This document shows, one piece after another, positions 22,515 to 30,311 of a DNA stretch of 49,112 nt. The DNA lies in IMG/VR virus record IMGVR_UViG_3300033148_003435, positions 1 through 49,112 of that record; one strand, written 5' to 3'. The notes under the pieces are model-generated. The model saw only the letters and a list, made by a program, of their open reading frames with translations, did not search any database and was not told the origin of the DNA. Within the stretch, counting starts at the first letter, position 1, and each line of letters starts with the position of its first letter. The translations under genes and the position numbers were made by a program. This DNA is from a virus.

Positions 22515-23188
22515 TCTTTTCCCTCCGTCCTCTTGAGAAATTCGATGACAAATACCCAGGGATTTAATTCCCAGCCATAGCCTCGTTTGGCGTTGATGGA
22601 ATCCCAGAGTCCCCAGAACTTCCCCCTCATTTGGTGAACACTTAGCGCGTGGCCTTCATATCCTCGACAGTCCACACCTTCGGCTGGAATGTCTCGAAGC
22701 GTAGCAATCTCCTGCACGCGCTCGACGCGGACACCAGTGACTTCCAGGGAAATGCGAGAGGCCCAACGGGGCATGTGGATTGAGGGCCGCCATTTGCCAC
22801 GTGTCTCGCTGCGTAATCCTTCCAGATTACGCACAGATGAATCCGCCCGATACCAGAATGCTGAATTTTTCCCAGTCAGGCGAGGAGGGTCTTTATCTAG
22901 GCATTTGTATGTAGCCCAAGTTTCCCGCACCCAGAGAAAATCTCCGGGGACTCCGTAGGGGCAGGTGAAGCATGTCGGGTATGTATCAGTCGGATGCGCG
23001 GGGTCGAAAAACGCAAAGTCTCGATCTGTCCACGAGGGATGGCTCGGACGTTTGCCCTGAACCCAGGATGACGGAAGGTTGCGAATCACACGCCGCGTCT
23101 GGGTTTTTCTCCCGCCCTGAATCGCCCGCACCATATCGCCCTTGAACAGAATCGGATGCCACTTGCGCTGGATTCGTGTCGGGGTCAT
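22511..23188 (-). CDS. ASCH-like domain protein (225 aa)
   Basis: PILFKGDMVRAIQGGRKTQ and TRRVIRNLP at the N-terminus, YGVPGDFLWVRETWATYK, and HMPRWASRISLEVTGVRV are typical of ASCH-superfamily phage proteins, which have a PUA-like beta barrel and probably bind modified nucleic acid. No catalytic pair is obvious. The N-terminal extension is basic. The ATG overlaps the stop of the next gene up. A role in RNA or modified DNA recognition fits the two methyltransferase genes nearby, but this is inference. Confidence 0.75.
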   Translation of the reverse strand: MTPTRIQRKWHPILFKGDMVRAIQGGRKTQTRRVIRNLPSSWVQGKRPSHPSWTDRDFAFFDPAHPTDTYPTCFTCPYGVPGDFLWVRETWATYKCLDKDPPRLTGKNSAFWYRADSSVRNLEGLRSETRGKWRPSIHMPRWASRISLEVTGVRVERVQEIATLRDIPAEGVDCRGYEGHALSVHQMRGKFWGLWDSINAKRGYGWELNPWVFVIEFLKRTEGKE

Positions 23189-23358
23189 TCCACGACCTCC
23201 CTGAACTCGACGACGTGACAGTATGCACCTTTTTCCTCGAAGTCCATGCTATCTACTTCAGCTTGCGCCTTCTTTCGGTCATAATAGAATGGCAATGAGA
23301 AGGCCGCACTACCATCCTTATTCACATATTTAACGCGGTAGATTGATTCAGACATCAT
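23185..23358 (-). CDS. Hypothetical small protein (57 aa)
   Basis: ATGATG start at 23358, overlapping the stop of the 30-residue gene; an ATG 15 bases further up exists but would extend into it. The sequence has ESIYRVKYVNKDGSAAFS and QAEVDSMDFEEKGAYC, an alpha/beta pattern. Function unknown. Confidence 0.6.
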   Translation of the reverse strand: MMSESIYRVKYVNKDGSAAFSLPFYYDRKKAQAEVDSMDFEEKGAYCHVVEFREVVE

Positions 23359-23447
23359 GCCCTCGCTTTCCATTTTCCAGTAATGCTTCGCCTTTGATTG
23401 ACTACATCTTCTAGCGCGTCGAGGAGTTCAATTTCGTCGGGCGTCAT
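23355..23447 (-). CDS. Small helical protein (30 aa)
   Basis: A 30-residue frame, MTPDEIELLDALEDVVNQRR then SITGKWKARA, with GGGAGAAGCC before its ATG at 23445-23447. Its start overlaps the 60-residue gene's stop as ATGA, and its stop overlaps the next ATG pair, exactly the coupling of its neighbours. It is acidic and helical at the N-terminus and basic at the C-terminus. Too short for most gene callers. Confidence 0.55.
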   Translation of the reverse strand: MTPDEIELLDALEDVVNQRRSITGKWKARA

Positions 23448-23626
23448 GGCTTCTCCCGTACAGGAAATCTCACAATAACCTTGTCGTCATGTGTCCATTC
23501 GTGCCGCCCCGCATGGCTCGCGGGCAACATGCAGGTTGCGCTTGGGGCGAGATAATGCCTAGCCCATTCAGCGGTGCCGAACTCAAACTGCTCATGGTAA
23601 TCAGCCCAACATCTACTCGGTGGCAT
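23444..23626 (-). CDS. Hypothetical protein (60 aa)
   Basis: ATG at 23624-23626 follows GGGAACTGGG. MPPSRCWADYHEQFEFGTA, then CMLPASHAGRHEWTHDD with two His and Cys that could bind a metal. The C-terminal FPVREKP echoes the FPVRENW ending of the 92-residue protein upstream, suggesting related termini. Function unknown. Confidence 0.5.
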   Translation of the reverse strand: MPPSRCWADYHEQFEFGTAEWARHYLAPSATCMLPASHAGRHEWTHDDKVIVRFPVREKP

Positions 23627-23891
23627 CCCAGTTCTCCCGCACGGGAAATTTATGCACCGGCCATGGGCCATATCGGGTCTCGGCCACCTTTGACACGGCC
23701 CATGCGACCTCCACAGTCAGCCGTGTTGTTTCGTACCGCCGCCATACGAGGTACAGGAACAACCTGACGCGCCGGATGCGCCAGTACCACCAGGGCCGCA
23801 CTTTTGCCCAGACCCACAGGCCGCCGATGTCCGTCTGCGCGAGCGCGGTTCCCCAGTAGATCATGCGTGGGGATTCGATCTTACTCGCCAT
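23613..23891 (-). CDS. Aromatic-rich hypothetical protein (92 aa)
   Basis: ATG at 23889-23891 with GGAGGAGAGCG before it. The N-terminal half is rich in Trp, Tyr and Arg (WVWAKVRPWWYWRIRRVRLFL). Hydrophobic, aromatic runs suggest membrane-surface contact. Ends FPVRENWDATE. Function unknown. Confidence 0.5.
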   Translation of the reverse strand: MASKIESPRMIYWGTALAQTDIGGLWVWAKVRPWWYWRIRRVRLFLYLVWRRYETTRLTVEVAWAVSKVAETRYGPWPVHKFPVRENWDATE

Positions 23892-24081
23892 CGCTCTCCT
23901 CCAAGCAAGCCTCAAGCCATTTGTAATGACAACGTTGGCAGGCACGGTGCAAATGTTCATGCTCAATTTTTAGCCAGCAGCTATCCAGCGGTTGCCCTGT
24001 CTTGCAATAGTAAGTCCTGACTTCATCATGCCCGCACTTCGGGCACTTTGCGTTTGGATCATACGGGGGCAGCTTTTTCAT
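23881..24081 (-). CDS. Zinc-ribbon protein (66 aa)
   Basis: CPKCGHDEVRTYYC near residue 13 and ACQRCHYKWLEACLEE near 49 form a two-pair zinc ribbon, with His in between. Likely nucleic-acid-binding accessory protein; function unknown. Confidence 0.7.
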   Translation of the reverse strand: MKKLPPYDPNAKCPKCGHDEVRTYYCKTGQPLDSCWLKIEHEHLHRACQRCHYKWLEACLEESDGE

Positions 24082-24404
24082 CGCTTCTCCATTTCAGCCA
24101 AACATCTCCTCGCCGCTTGAATTGCGCACTGGACGCGGGCGGTTTCTAACGGATTGTCAACTTCTTCTGCGCTACCAATTCCGAATGATTCGTCCGATGT
24201 GAGTCCGAGCCGGAGCCATTCTGCCTGTGCGGTTCTGTTATCATACTTGGACGCTCGAAGAATAAGTCCCTTATCGTGCAGCCATCCCTCAAGCCAGGCG
24301 AGGTTTTCGGGGATAGAATTTAGATAGTTATTCCATCGTCCGTGGCAACATTTTCCCCCGCACCTCTCGACGACCTCGGCGAGTTCGGCCTGTAGGTCAC
24401 TCAT
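24078..24404 (-). CDS. Hypothetical protein (108 aa)
   Basis: ATG at 24402-24404 just after the upstream stop. SDLQAELAEVVERCGGKCCH, then GRWNNYLNSIPENLAWLEGW, and a helical C-terminus VQCAIQAARRCLAEMEKR. Several cysteines cluster near residue 15. Function unknown. Confidence 0.5.
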   Translation of the reverse strand: MSDLQAELAEVVERCGGKCCHGRWNNYLNSIPENLAWLEGWLHDKGLILRASKYDNRTAQAEWLRLGLTSDESFGIGSAEEVDNPLETARVQCAIQAARRCLAEMEKR

Positions 24405-24406
24405 TG

Positions 24407-24667
24407 TCAGTCCTTCCACGAGTCCAGATATGCTTTGATTGTCGCTGGCAAGAATACATTTGCTGTCGGCCAACCGTGCTCTGTTTCTGCAGAGATGCCT
24501 TTACGGTCGAGCCAAGTTCGATAATGATGTAAAATATCCCTCGTGCGTGGTGACGATCCTGTTTCGCGGTGCAGATACGCAGCCAGTGCTTCCGCGTCTT
24601 GAAGGCATATAGAACAGCCAGGCTCTTCGCAGTTGACATGCCGCTGAATTGGTAGATCATTTGGCAT
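24407..24667 (-). CDS. Hypothetical protein with small Cys cluster (86 aa)
   Basis: Starts MPNDLPIQRHVNCEEPGC, followed by CLQDAEALAAYLHRETG and HHYRTWLDRKGISAE, helical. A short Cys pair near residue 13-20 may bind a metal. Overlaps the coiled-coil gene above by 11 bases. Function unknown. Confidence 0.5.
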   Translation of the reverse strand: MPNDLPIQRHVNCEEPGCSICLQDAEALAAYLHRETGSSPRTRDILHHYRTWLDRKGISAETEHGWPTANVFLPATIKAYLDSWKD

Positions 24668-25175
24668 CGGCTTTCTCCTTCAACGCGGTAAGAGCATCTT
24701 GAATGTATTCGACGGCATATCCATTCTCGATATACCATTCGTTGCAGCATTTTATTAGGGCTTCGGTGTTTACAACAGCGCCTTGCAACACTTCTTTAGT
24801 CTTAGCAAGCGTAGCCCTCAGCGCATCCCGCTCGGCCTTCAGCTTTTTCACCTCAGCCTCAGCAATAGCTCGTCTCAATTCTGCGTCTGCGGGATCAGCG
24901 GTGCTGCGTGGGGTCAGCGCGTCTCGAACCACGGATGCCTGGGCCTCGCGCATAGCACAGAATGATTCGCGCATACACTCGATCTCACTCTTCGCTTTGG
25001 CAACTTCTTTGTGCGCTCGGTCCAACTCCGCGTTGACAGCGGTCGAGAGCCGCACAGCTTCGGCATCATAGTCGGCCTGAGCCTTAGCGAGTTGCGCTTC
25101 GAGTTCGCGGATGCGGCAGGTTGGGCAAGGGGTATTCTCGTCGATGTAATGCGCTTTGCACGTTCGATATGGCAT
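24657..25175 (-). CDS. Coiled-coil protein with N-terminal zinc motif (172 aa)
   Basis: Starts MPYRTCKAHYIDENTPCPTC, a small Cys site, then a long amphipathic helix rich in Ala, Glu and Lys (RELEAQLAKAQADYDAEAV and KKLKAERDALRATLAKTKE). The C-terminus includes CNEWYIENGYAVEYIQDAL. Resembles phage accessory coiled-coil proteins of unknown function. Confidence 0.6.
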   Translation of the reverse strand: MPYRTCKAHYIDENTPCPTCRIRELEAQLAKAQADYDAEAVRLSTAVNAELDRAHKEVAKAKSEIECMRESFCAMREAQASVVRDALTPRSTADPADAELRRAIAEAEVKKLKAERDALRATLAKTKEVLQGAVVNTEALIKCCNEWYIENGYAVEYIQDALTALKEKADAK

Positions 25176-25192
25176 CACCTACCTCCTAAAAG

Positions 25193-25780
25193 TTATCCAG
25201 ATAATCTAAGCTGGCTTGGCAGTCGGCCTGTACCTTTTCGCAGATTACACCTTGGATGTGTGACGGCAACGTTCCTGTAACTATGCTCACCGCCCATTGA
25301 CAAAGACAGCAAATGGTCGAGATGCCAGTTTTTGGGATCAACCTTCTTTCCGCAAAGATGACACTTGCCCTTATCTCTGCGAAATATATAGTCTCTATCA
25401 ATCTTCTCAACAACTGGTGCATTTTGTTTTCGCGCCCTTCGCCGTGCCCATCTTTCCCGGAGTTGCTCTGGATGTGCCGCACTCCATCGTCGTGTATATT
25501 CACGGCTTGCCTCTGGAGATGGGCGATACGTCGATTTGCGTTGCCGTTGGTATTTGAGCATAGATTCGCGGTGATTTCTGTAATATCGTTTCCCATATTC
25601 TTTGCAAGCCTCTAGGTGTGCTTCCCGCCATTGTGCCTTTTCAGCACGGGAACATATCTTACATTTCCGAAAACGGTATCCAGTTGCGAGTTTGTAAAAC
25701 TCTGTGTCATTCTTGTGTTGATTGCATTTGACGCAGAGAACCTTGCTGCCATTCTCTCGCATAGCGCCGCAGCCGCTCAT
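25193..25780 (-). CDS. HNH endonuclease (195 aa)
   Basis: The C-terminal domain has CHLCGKKVDPKNWHLDHL, then SMGGEHSYRNVAVTHPRCN, the HNH core with its zinc-binding cysteines and the HxxDH-like catalytic pair. The N-terminus carries another two-Cys cluster (CVKCNQHK, KCKICSRAEK), followed by a basic helical stretch. ATG at 25778-25780 follows GGGAGGACTGAA. The gene is locally AT-richer than its neighbours by eye and is bordered by a long inverted repeat (25797-25861), as expected of a free-standing mobile nuclease. A homing or packaging-linked role cannot be separated here; it is far from the terminase genes, which favours mobile. Confidence 0.85.
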   Translation of the reverse strand: MSGCGAMRENGSKVLCVKCNQHKNDTEFYKLATGYRFRKCKICSRAEKAQWREAHLEACKEYGKRYYRNHRESMLKYQRQRKSTYRPSPEASREYTRRWSAAHPEQLRERWARRRARKQNAPVVEKIDRDYIFRRDKGKCHLCGKKVDPKNWHLDHLLSLSMGGEHSYRNVAVTHPRCNLRKGTGRLPSQLRLSG

Positions 25781-25796
25781 TTCAGTCCTCCCGGCA

Positions 25797-25861
25797 GGCC
25801 GGCCAGGTCGCGGGGCCTATATGTGTACCAGCACTCCCTTCACAACCCGCCCTGGCCGGCC
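25797..25861. repeat. 11-bp inverted repeat bordering the HNH gene
   Basis: GGCCGGCCAGG (25797-25807) and CCTGGCCGGCC (25851-25861) are perfect reverse complements with a 43-base loop. They lie between the ERF stop and the HNH ribosome site. No U-run follows. It may be a mobile-element edge, an operator or an RNA hairpin. Confidence 0.55.
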
Positions 25862-25871
25862 CACCTGAAAA

Positions 25872-26864
25872 TCAGTCCTTGAACTCGCGTTTGCACTTCT
25901 TGCAAATGTAACTAAACATGCTTTTGCCCATGCCGACTTCGGCACAGCCGCAATCGGGGCAGATGTGATCCGGCAGGCCCTTCGGCTTCTCTGTCTCTGC
26001 GGGAGCTTCATCATTCAGCCCAAGTTCCTCTGCGGGGCTTTGCGTGCTCTGCGGCGGCTTCCCTGACATCAACGGGTCCGCCGGCGCGGCAGGCGTGGCC
26101 GTTTTCAGTTCGGCCTTTGTCTGTGCCTGGGCGAGCCGGTCGATCAACGTCGCCGCGTGCTCCGCGCTCATGTCGCGCAGCCGCTTGATCCCCGCCGGCA
26201 GGAGGTTGAGTCCAGTGGGCGCCCAGTCCGCCTTCGTGACGCCAAGTCGCTTACAGTGCGCGGTGATCTCGTCCACCTGCCCTGTCGTGATCGGTGCCGG
26301 GCCGCCCGCTGCCGCGCCGTCGTCGTCCTGGTCAGCGGTCGCCAGCCCGAGAGCCGCGAGCAAGGTGTAGCGTTGCAAATAGGTGACGGTGCTGCCCACC
26401 TGCTGTATCGCGTTCTTGTTGCCCGTGTTGTCCGGGGGGCCGGACAGCGTGACAGACTCGCTGTGGCCTTGCTCGTGGGTGATGTGGCAACTCACGGTGA
26501 CGTTGCCGTTCTCCTGCTCAGTGCTCCACGAGACGCTCAGGCCGTGCTGGCCCATCAGCGCGGTGATCTGCTGAATGACCCCGCCAAGCGTGGCGTGCGT
26601 GTAATGTGTGCGGCCCTTGCTGCTTGTGAAGTCCACCACCCCGTCCTTTGCCAAGACTGCGGGTGCCGCCTGCTTGAACAGCGTCATGGCGTGGACATAC
26701 GCCTTCTTGGCCTTGTTGGCCTCCCACCGCTCCTGAAGGTCCATCAGCTTCTCAAGCACGCCAGGGTCCGCCCCCTTCTCCACCGCCAGCGCGAGTATCT
26801 GCGGCGGCGCAAGCACTTCGGCCTCGTGAACGGTCATGGCCTTGGTTGATTCCTGTTCAGTCAT
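25872..26864 (-). CDS. erf: ERF-family single-strand annealing protein (330 aa)
   Basis: Residues 156-184 carry the ERF hallmark GSTVTYLQRYTLLAALG followed by ATADQDDDG. The N-terminal region KAKKAYVHAMTLFKQAAP is also typical. The C-terminus ends in a zinc ribbon with CPDCGCAE and CKKCKREFKD. It would anneal homologous strands during phage recombination. ATG follows AAAGGAGACGCT. It is next to the RecE-like nuclease gene, which supplies resected DNA. Confidence 0.92.
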   Translation of the reverse strand: MTEQESTKAMTVHEAEVLAPPQILALAVEKGADPGVLEKLMDLQERWEANKAKKAYVHAMTLFKQAAPAVLAKDGVVDFTSSKGRTHYTHATLGGVIQQITALMGQHGLSVSWSTEQENGNVTVSCHITHEQGHSESVTLSGPPDNTGNKNAIQQVGSTVTYLQRYTLLAALGLATADQDDDGAAAGGPAPITTGQVDEITAHCKRLGVTKADWAPTGLNLLPAGIKRLRDMSAEHAATLIDRLAQAQTKAELKTATPAAPADPLMSGKPPQSTQSPAEELGLNDEAPAETEKPKGLPDHICPDCGCAEVGMGKSMFSYICKKCKREFKD

Positions 26865-26877
26865 AGCGTCTCCTTTC

Positions 26878-27756
26878 CTATCTTGGCGGACTGGTGTACT
26901 CGTAGGCCCACGCTGGTAGGCCGAAAGCCTCTATGCCAACTGGGTATCCGGGGTACTCGCCCGTCTCGCGGGCCTTCACGAGCTTCTCAAATGCCGCTCG
27001 GTAACGCGCACGGCCTTCGGCGATCACCGGGTCGTCGGCTTCGTGATGCGCGACGAGATACGGTGGCTCCTTCTCGACTGCGAGAAACACGAACCGCCGC
27101 TCGTGGGGTGCAAGGGTGTTCAATCCGTCCAAATACCAAGCCGCCTGCTGGTGGTAATGGAACTTCGCGCATACCCTCGGCCATTCCTCAACCGACGCCT
27201 CGCCCTTCTTGCACGTCTTCAGATCGACAACGAATGTCCAGCCGCCCTGAGAGGTCATCCTGTCCAGCCTCGCCTTGCAGAGTAGCCCCGTTTGCTCGTC
27301 ATTCCAGAGGATTGTGACTTCGTTCTCGCCGTCCGATTTGAGCAGGTCAGCCGCGAGCGGGTGCGCCCAGACTGCATCGCGCATCCCGCAAGCCATGTCA
27401 TATTCGTCACGTGACAGCGAGACGATATGCGGGTATCGAGTTTCCCACTCAGCCTTTGCCGCCTTGCCCTTGTTCGTCCTCAAGTCCCATTTCGGGCAGC
27501 GCGCGTATTCGCGTTTGAATCGCTTCGGCTCGAATACCGCCGTGTGGCAGGCGTCCCCCGTTCGGAATGCGGCGGTCGGCTCCTTCGGATGCAGCATCGC
27601 CTCTCGCGCCTCCGCCGGGGTGTGCGCCCACTGTTTGAGCAAGCTATTGTTGACAGCATTGATCGCCTGATACTCGATAAACGAGATGTCGGGGTATTTC
27701 CCCGGCCCCAGGGCGGTCTCCGCTTCAGGCGGCGCGAGAGTTGCGGTTGTCATCAT
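26878..27756 (-). CDS. PD-(D/E)XK exonuclease, RecE/YqaJ-like (292 aa)
   Basis: HTAVFEPKRF at residue 71, ENEVTILW at about 144, KARLDR with D165 and VVDLKT at 176-181 are the PD-(D/E)XK active-site elements. FHYHQQAAWYLDGL is the QxxxY motif of the recombination nucleases. The N-terminal NAVNNSLLKQWAH is common to the RecE C-terminal domain. Start is an ATGATG pair after AGGAGGCC. It would resect double-strand ends, with ERF annealing the single strands. Confidence 0.85.
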   Translation of the reverse strand: MMTTATLAPPEAETALGPGKYPDISFIEYQAINAVNNSLLKQWAHTPAEAREAMLHPKEPTAAFRTGDACHTAVFEPKRFKREYARCPKWDLRTNKGKAAKAEWETRYPHIVSLSRDEYDMACGMRDAVWAHPLAADLLKSDGENEVTILWNDEQTGLLCKARLDRMTSQGGWTFVVDLKTCKKGEASVEEWPRVCAKFHYHQQAAWYLDGLNTLAPHERRFVFLAVEKEPPYLVAHHEADDPVIAEGRARYRAAFEKLVKARETGEYPGYPVGIEAFGLPAWAYEYTSPPR

Positions 27757-27762
27757 GGCCTC

Positions 27763-28143
27763 CTACTTGATCGAGTGCAGCTCGATCTTCCCGAGCGCGT
27801 CGTTCCAGGTCGCGCGAATTTCCATGTCCTGCGCGAACAGGGGCATAGCGCTGATGAAGGTGTTCAGTTCTTCAATCGGCTTGCGTATCTGCGCGATCAA
27901 CGACCTGATGACCTTCACGCCCTCCTGATGGTGAATCACATCGCGGGGCTTCTCAGCATCGAGCACGGATTCCGAGTGCTTCCGAATGCGGCGTTGTAAC
28001 TCGGAGTAGAAGAGCTGCCACGCCGACGTGTCGGTCATGGCCTTGACTTTCCGCACGACCTCGAGGTTCCGGTCGTAATCGCCCATTGCCTTACGCTTCT
28101 CCTGCGCGTCCACCTTTTTCGCGTCAGCTTTTTTCTCCGACAT
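27763..28143 (-). CDS. Hypothetical helical protein (126 aa)
   Basis: ATG at 28141-28143 after GGAGGTCGTG. Starts with Lys/Asp-rich repeats (KKADAKKVDAQEKRK), then helices (ELQRRIRKHSESVLDAEK, VKVIRSLIAQIRKPIEELN). Directly precedes the exonuclease gene. May be a Gam-like or accessory recombination protein, but no signature is found. Confidence 0.5.
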   Translation of the reverse strand: MSEKKADAKKVDAQEKRKAMGDYDRNLEVVRKVKAMTDTSAWQLFYSELQRRIRKHSESVLDAEKPRDVIHHQEGVKVIRSLIAQIRKPIEELNTFISAMPLFAQDMEIRATWNDALGKIELHSIK

Positions 28144-28169
28144 CACGACCTCCTTTGCTTGTGAAAACC

Positions 28170-28451
28170 TCAGAAACGGTCGAGGGCAGCGTGACACGCT
28201 CGTATGGAGCGCTCGATGTTGCCCAATGCCACTGTGATGTCCCCGCATACTCCGGGAGGCGTCATCTCGGTTGGTTCGGGGGCCTTCGCTATGGGCGACG
28301 CCGGCTCCTCACCGAAAAGCCGGTCGGCCAGTTTTCCCGTTCGCGTCCTGAACTCGGATACCACCTTTGCGACTGTCTGTGCGTGTTGGGCGATTGCGGC
28401 AAAATGCAACTCCTTTGCGTCTGTGCCTTGTGCTACTGGGGCATGTTCCAT
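28170..28451 (-). CDS. Hypothetical protein (93 aa)
   Basis: ATG at 28449-28451 follows GGAGTTTG and overlaps the upstream stop (TGATG). Helical, with AIAQHAQTVAKVVSEFRTRT and ALGNIERSIRACHAALDRF, and a Pro-rich middle (PIAKAPEPTEMTPPG). Function unknown. Confidence 0.5.
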   Translation of the reverse strand: MEHAPVAQGTDAKELHFAAIAQHAQTVAKVVSEFRTRTGKLADRLFGEEPASPIAKAPEPTEMTPPGVCGDITVALGNIERSIRACHAALDRF

Positions 28452-28780
28452 CACAAACTCCTTTCGTCAAGAATTGACTGTCCTTCAACCGCCATTCTCA
28501 GCACGTGCAAAAGCGCGACGATGTGATCGCGACTCGGTAGCCGTGGGATTAATGGAATGCCCGCCGCTTCGTCGAACCAGCGCTTTTCGCGGCTCACAAT
28601 CCAGAACGCCTGATCGACAAGCTCTCTGATTCGCTCGCGGGACATAGGGGGGAGCGCCGACCGAACCGGGGTCTCGTGGCCCTCGGCTGCGGGGGTTGGC
28701 CGGCGCTCTTGGGGAATTGTCTCATGCGTGACCGTAGTTCTCGTCGGGGTCGTTTCGTAAGTCACTTCGGCTTCGCTCAT
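28451..28780 (-). CDS. Hypothetical protein (109 aa)
   Basis: ATG at 28778-28780 overlaps the sigma-like gene's stop. Thr/Glu-rich disordered N-terminus ([17 protein letters not shown]), then a helical C-terminal domain ([20 protein letters not shown], then [15 protein letters not shown]). Function unknown. Confidence 0.5.
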   Translation of the reverse strand: MSEAEVTYETTPTRTTVTHETIPQERRPTPAAEGHETPVRSALPPMSRERIRELVDQAFWIVSREKRWFDEAAGIPLIPRLPSRDHIVALLHVLRMAVEGQSILDERSL

Positions 28781-29160
28781 TTCATCTGCTCCACCACGAA
28801 TGATCTGAATAATTGCCATTTCGCCGCTTCAGCATCGAGGTCGGCTTGACGTTCCTGTTCGGGAAAATGGTTGCGCGGTTCCGCTTCGATCTCTTCTGTG
28901 TCCACCATAAGTTGTGCTAGGCGAGCCATTCGTACCGGATGTTGGAGCTTGCGTTTCGCCTTGGCTTCAATCTGCCGCACCCGCTCTCGCGTCACACTGA
29001 AGATGCGTGCGACCTCTTTGAGCGTGTAGATGTAACCGTCGCCGATGCCGTAGCGCAGTTTGAGGATCTCGCGTTCACGGTGGGTCAGGGTCTTCAACAC
29101 CGCCTCCATCTTCTCGCGGAGTTCCTGTTCCCAAAGACTTTTTTCAAGAGCGTGGTTCAT
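28777..29160 (-). CDS. Sigma-70 region-4-like protein (127 aa)
   Basis: [20 protein letters not shown] at residues about 23-42, then [18 protein letters not shown] and [15 protein letters not shown], is a textbook sigma-70 region 4 (helix-turn-helix that reads the -35). Region 2 and region 3 are absent; the first 18 residues are a short helix and the last 50 are acidic. It may contact the -35 elements of early or late genes, or the beta flap of RNA polymerase, as an activator, anti-sigma-like appropriator or late regulator. The ATG at 29158-29160 has no strong ribosome site. The upstream 29161-29265 appears non-coding and has no recognised element. Confidence 0.85.
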   Translation of the reverse strand: MNHALEKSLWEQELREKMEAVLKTLTHREREILKLRYGIGDGYIYTLKEVARIFSVTRERVRQIEAKAKRKLQHPVRMARLAQLMVDTEEIEAEPRNHFPEQERQADLDAEAAKWQLFRSFVVEQMK

Positions 29161-29265
29161 TTGTAAGTCCGAGCGCGGCTGGCCGTGCCGGGTGTGCTTG
29201 CCGGACACCACTGTGGTGCCGTGTTCCCGCCCCAGCACAAACCGCAGCCGCGCTCAGTTCCTCGA

Positions 29266-29616
29266 TCACTTCTTTTCCCTCATGGACATCAACGCAGGAT
29301 TCAACACGCCGCCGGACTCGTTGGCTTTTTCGCCTTCCGTCTGAATTTGCGTGTCGAGATTCCACTTGCGGCGAAATTCGTCGCCCCGCGAGTGACACAG
29401 CGAAACCATGCTTGCCATAGCCCCCGCCATGAAGCCCGTAATGCCGCCCACTCCAGTCTCTTCGTCTGCGCGACAAATGATGTCGTGCGGATCAAAGGCA
29501 TCGCCCTCGTCGAGTATTTCCATCACACGGCGAGCAACTTTGACACAGGCTTCACCATAGTCATCGGTGTTGCTGTCCTGGTACTTCTGCCACTTCTCCT
29601 GATTTGAGATCGGCAT
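29266..29616 (-). CDS. Hypothetical protein (116 aa)
   Basis: Starts MPISNQEKWQKYQDSNTDDY, then EACVKVARRVMEILDEGD and ICRADEETGVGGITGFMAGA. It is a small, mostly helical early phage protein with GAMASMVSLCHSRGDEFRR near the C-terminus. I know similar proteins from phage early regions without known function. Confidence 0.65.
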   Translation of the reverse strand: MPISNQEKWQKYQDSNTDDYGEACVKVARRVMEILDEGDAFDPHDIICRADEETGVGGITGFMAGAMASMVSLCHSRGDEFRRKWNLDTQIQTEGEKANESGGVLNPALMSMREKK

Positions 29617-29628
29617 TGCATCTCTCCT

Positions 29629-29928
29629 TCACTGAAAAACCCTCTTGACCTGCTCCCACACCCACAGCACCCAGAACGCGCACACCATCGCCACGTTCCC
29701 AGCCCGCGAGTTCTCGGCCGACTCCGCATCGGCCTCAGCCTGGACTTCAGGCCAGCAGAGATAGCAGACATTCATGGAGCGCCTCTTGAAGTAGACCCAA
29801 GACATCCAGTTCGTGTTTTGTTCTTCCCCGCAGCACTCGCACGTCGCGTAGTAGTTGAGCGGTCGCGCGAGGTCGTCTGGCGGCTCCAACCGCAGGCTCC
29901 CGTCGTGCTCGTCCATTGGGTGGCTCAT
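29629..29928 (-). CDS. Zinc-binding protein with C-terminal hydrophobic helix (99 aa)
   Basis: ATG preceded by AAGGGAGACGCG. ATCECCGEEQNTNWMSW and VCYLCWPEVQAEADA form two Cys pairs. The C-terminal WVLWVWEQVKRVF is a hydrophobic, possibly membrane-associated helix. Its leader holds the interleaved inverted repeats at 29946-30034. Function unknown. Confidence 0.6.
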   Translation of the reverse strand: MSHPMDEHDGSLRLEPPDDLARPLNYYATCECCGEEQNTNWMSWVYFKRRSMNVCYLCWPEVQAEADAESAENSRAGNVAMVCAFWVLWVWEQVKRVFQ

Positions 29929-29945
29929 CGCGTCTCCCTTAATGC

Positions 29946-30034
29946 GGAACGGGCCTCAGCTGCTGAATGGGGGCTACCACGGTTCATCCAGAGCTTCGGC
30001 CCGTTCCTGATTGTTGTAACGCCGTTGGTAGCCC
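29946..30034 (-). ncRNA. Interleaved inverted repeats: pseudoknot or two-state RNA element
   Basis: Four arms in the order A-B-A'-B'. A (29946-29955, GGAACGGGCC) is the perfect complement of A' (29998-30007), and B (29971-29982) pairs with B' (30022-30034) over 9 plus 3 bases with one bulge. Loops are about 15, 15 and 14 bases. The interleaving allows an H-type pseudoknot or two alternative hairpins. It lies in the 118-base gap before the 99-residue gene's ribosome site, transcribed on the minus strand. Alternative folding could regulate that gene; the DNA could also be a protein-binding site. Confidence 0.5.
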
Positions 30035-30047
30035 GCGAAATCACGAA

Positions 30048-30311
30048 TCACTCCTCCATCGCACTCCGAGCCAACTCAATCGGCCCACCCCATACCGCGG
30101 CCTCCGGGGCTTGCGCTTCCTCGGCGAGGTCTGTCGCCTCGTCTTTTCTCATTTGGAGCCAGCCCCGGAGGTCGTCCGGGTCAATTCGGTAGGTTCCCCG
30201 CGGTCGTAGCTTGCAGGCGGGGAGAATTCCGTCTCGGATGAGTTCACGAACCTGATTGGGGTGGTAATGCAGGATTTTGGCGACTTCTGCGACGGTTAGC
30301 AGGGGTTTCAT
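30048..30311 (-). CDS. HTH_17 (excisionase-like) DNA-binding protein (87 aa)
   Basis: LLTVAEVAKILHYHPNQVRE and LIRDGILPACKLRPRGTYR, then IDPDDLRGWLQ, is the MerR-like winged helix of HTH_17/excisionase proteins. The ATG overlaps the upstream stop as ATGA. Acidic C-terminus. Candidate excisionase or early regulator. A second protein of the same type is at 30601-30894. Confidence 0.8.
   Translation of the reverse strand: MKPLLTVAEVAKILHYHPNQVRELIRDGILPACKLRPRGTYRIDPDDLRGWLQMRKDEATDLAEEAQAPEAAVWGGPIELARSAMEE

Noticed and set aside
25186-25596. A 136-residue minus-strand frame overlapping the HNH gene
   Set aside because: It is a different frame of the same DNA; the HNH frame has the zinc and catalytic motifs.
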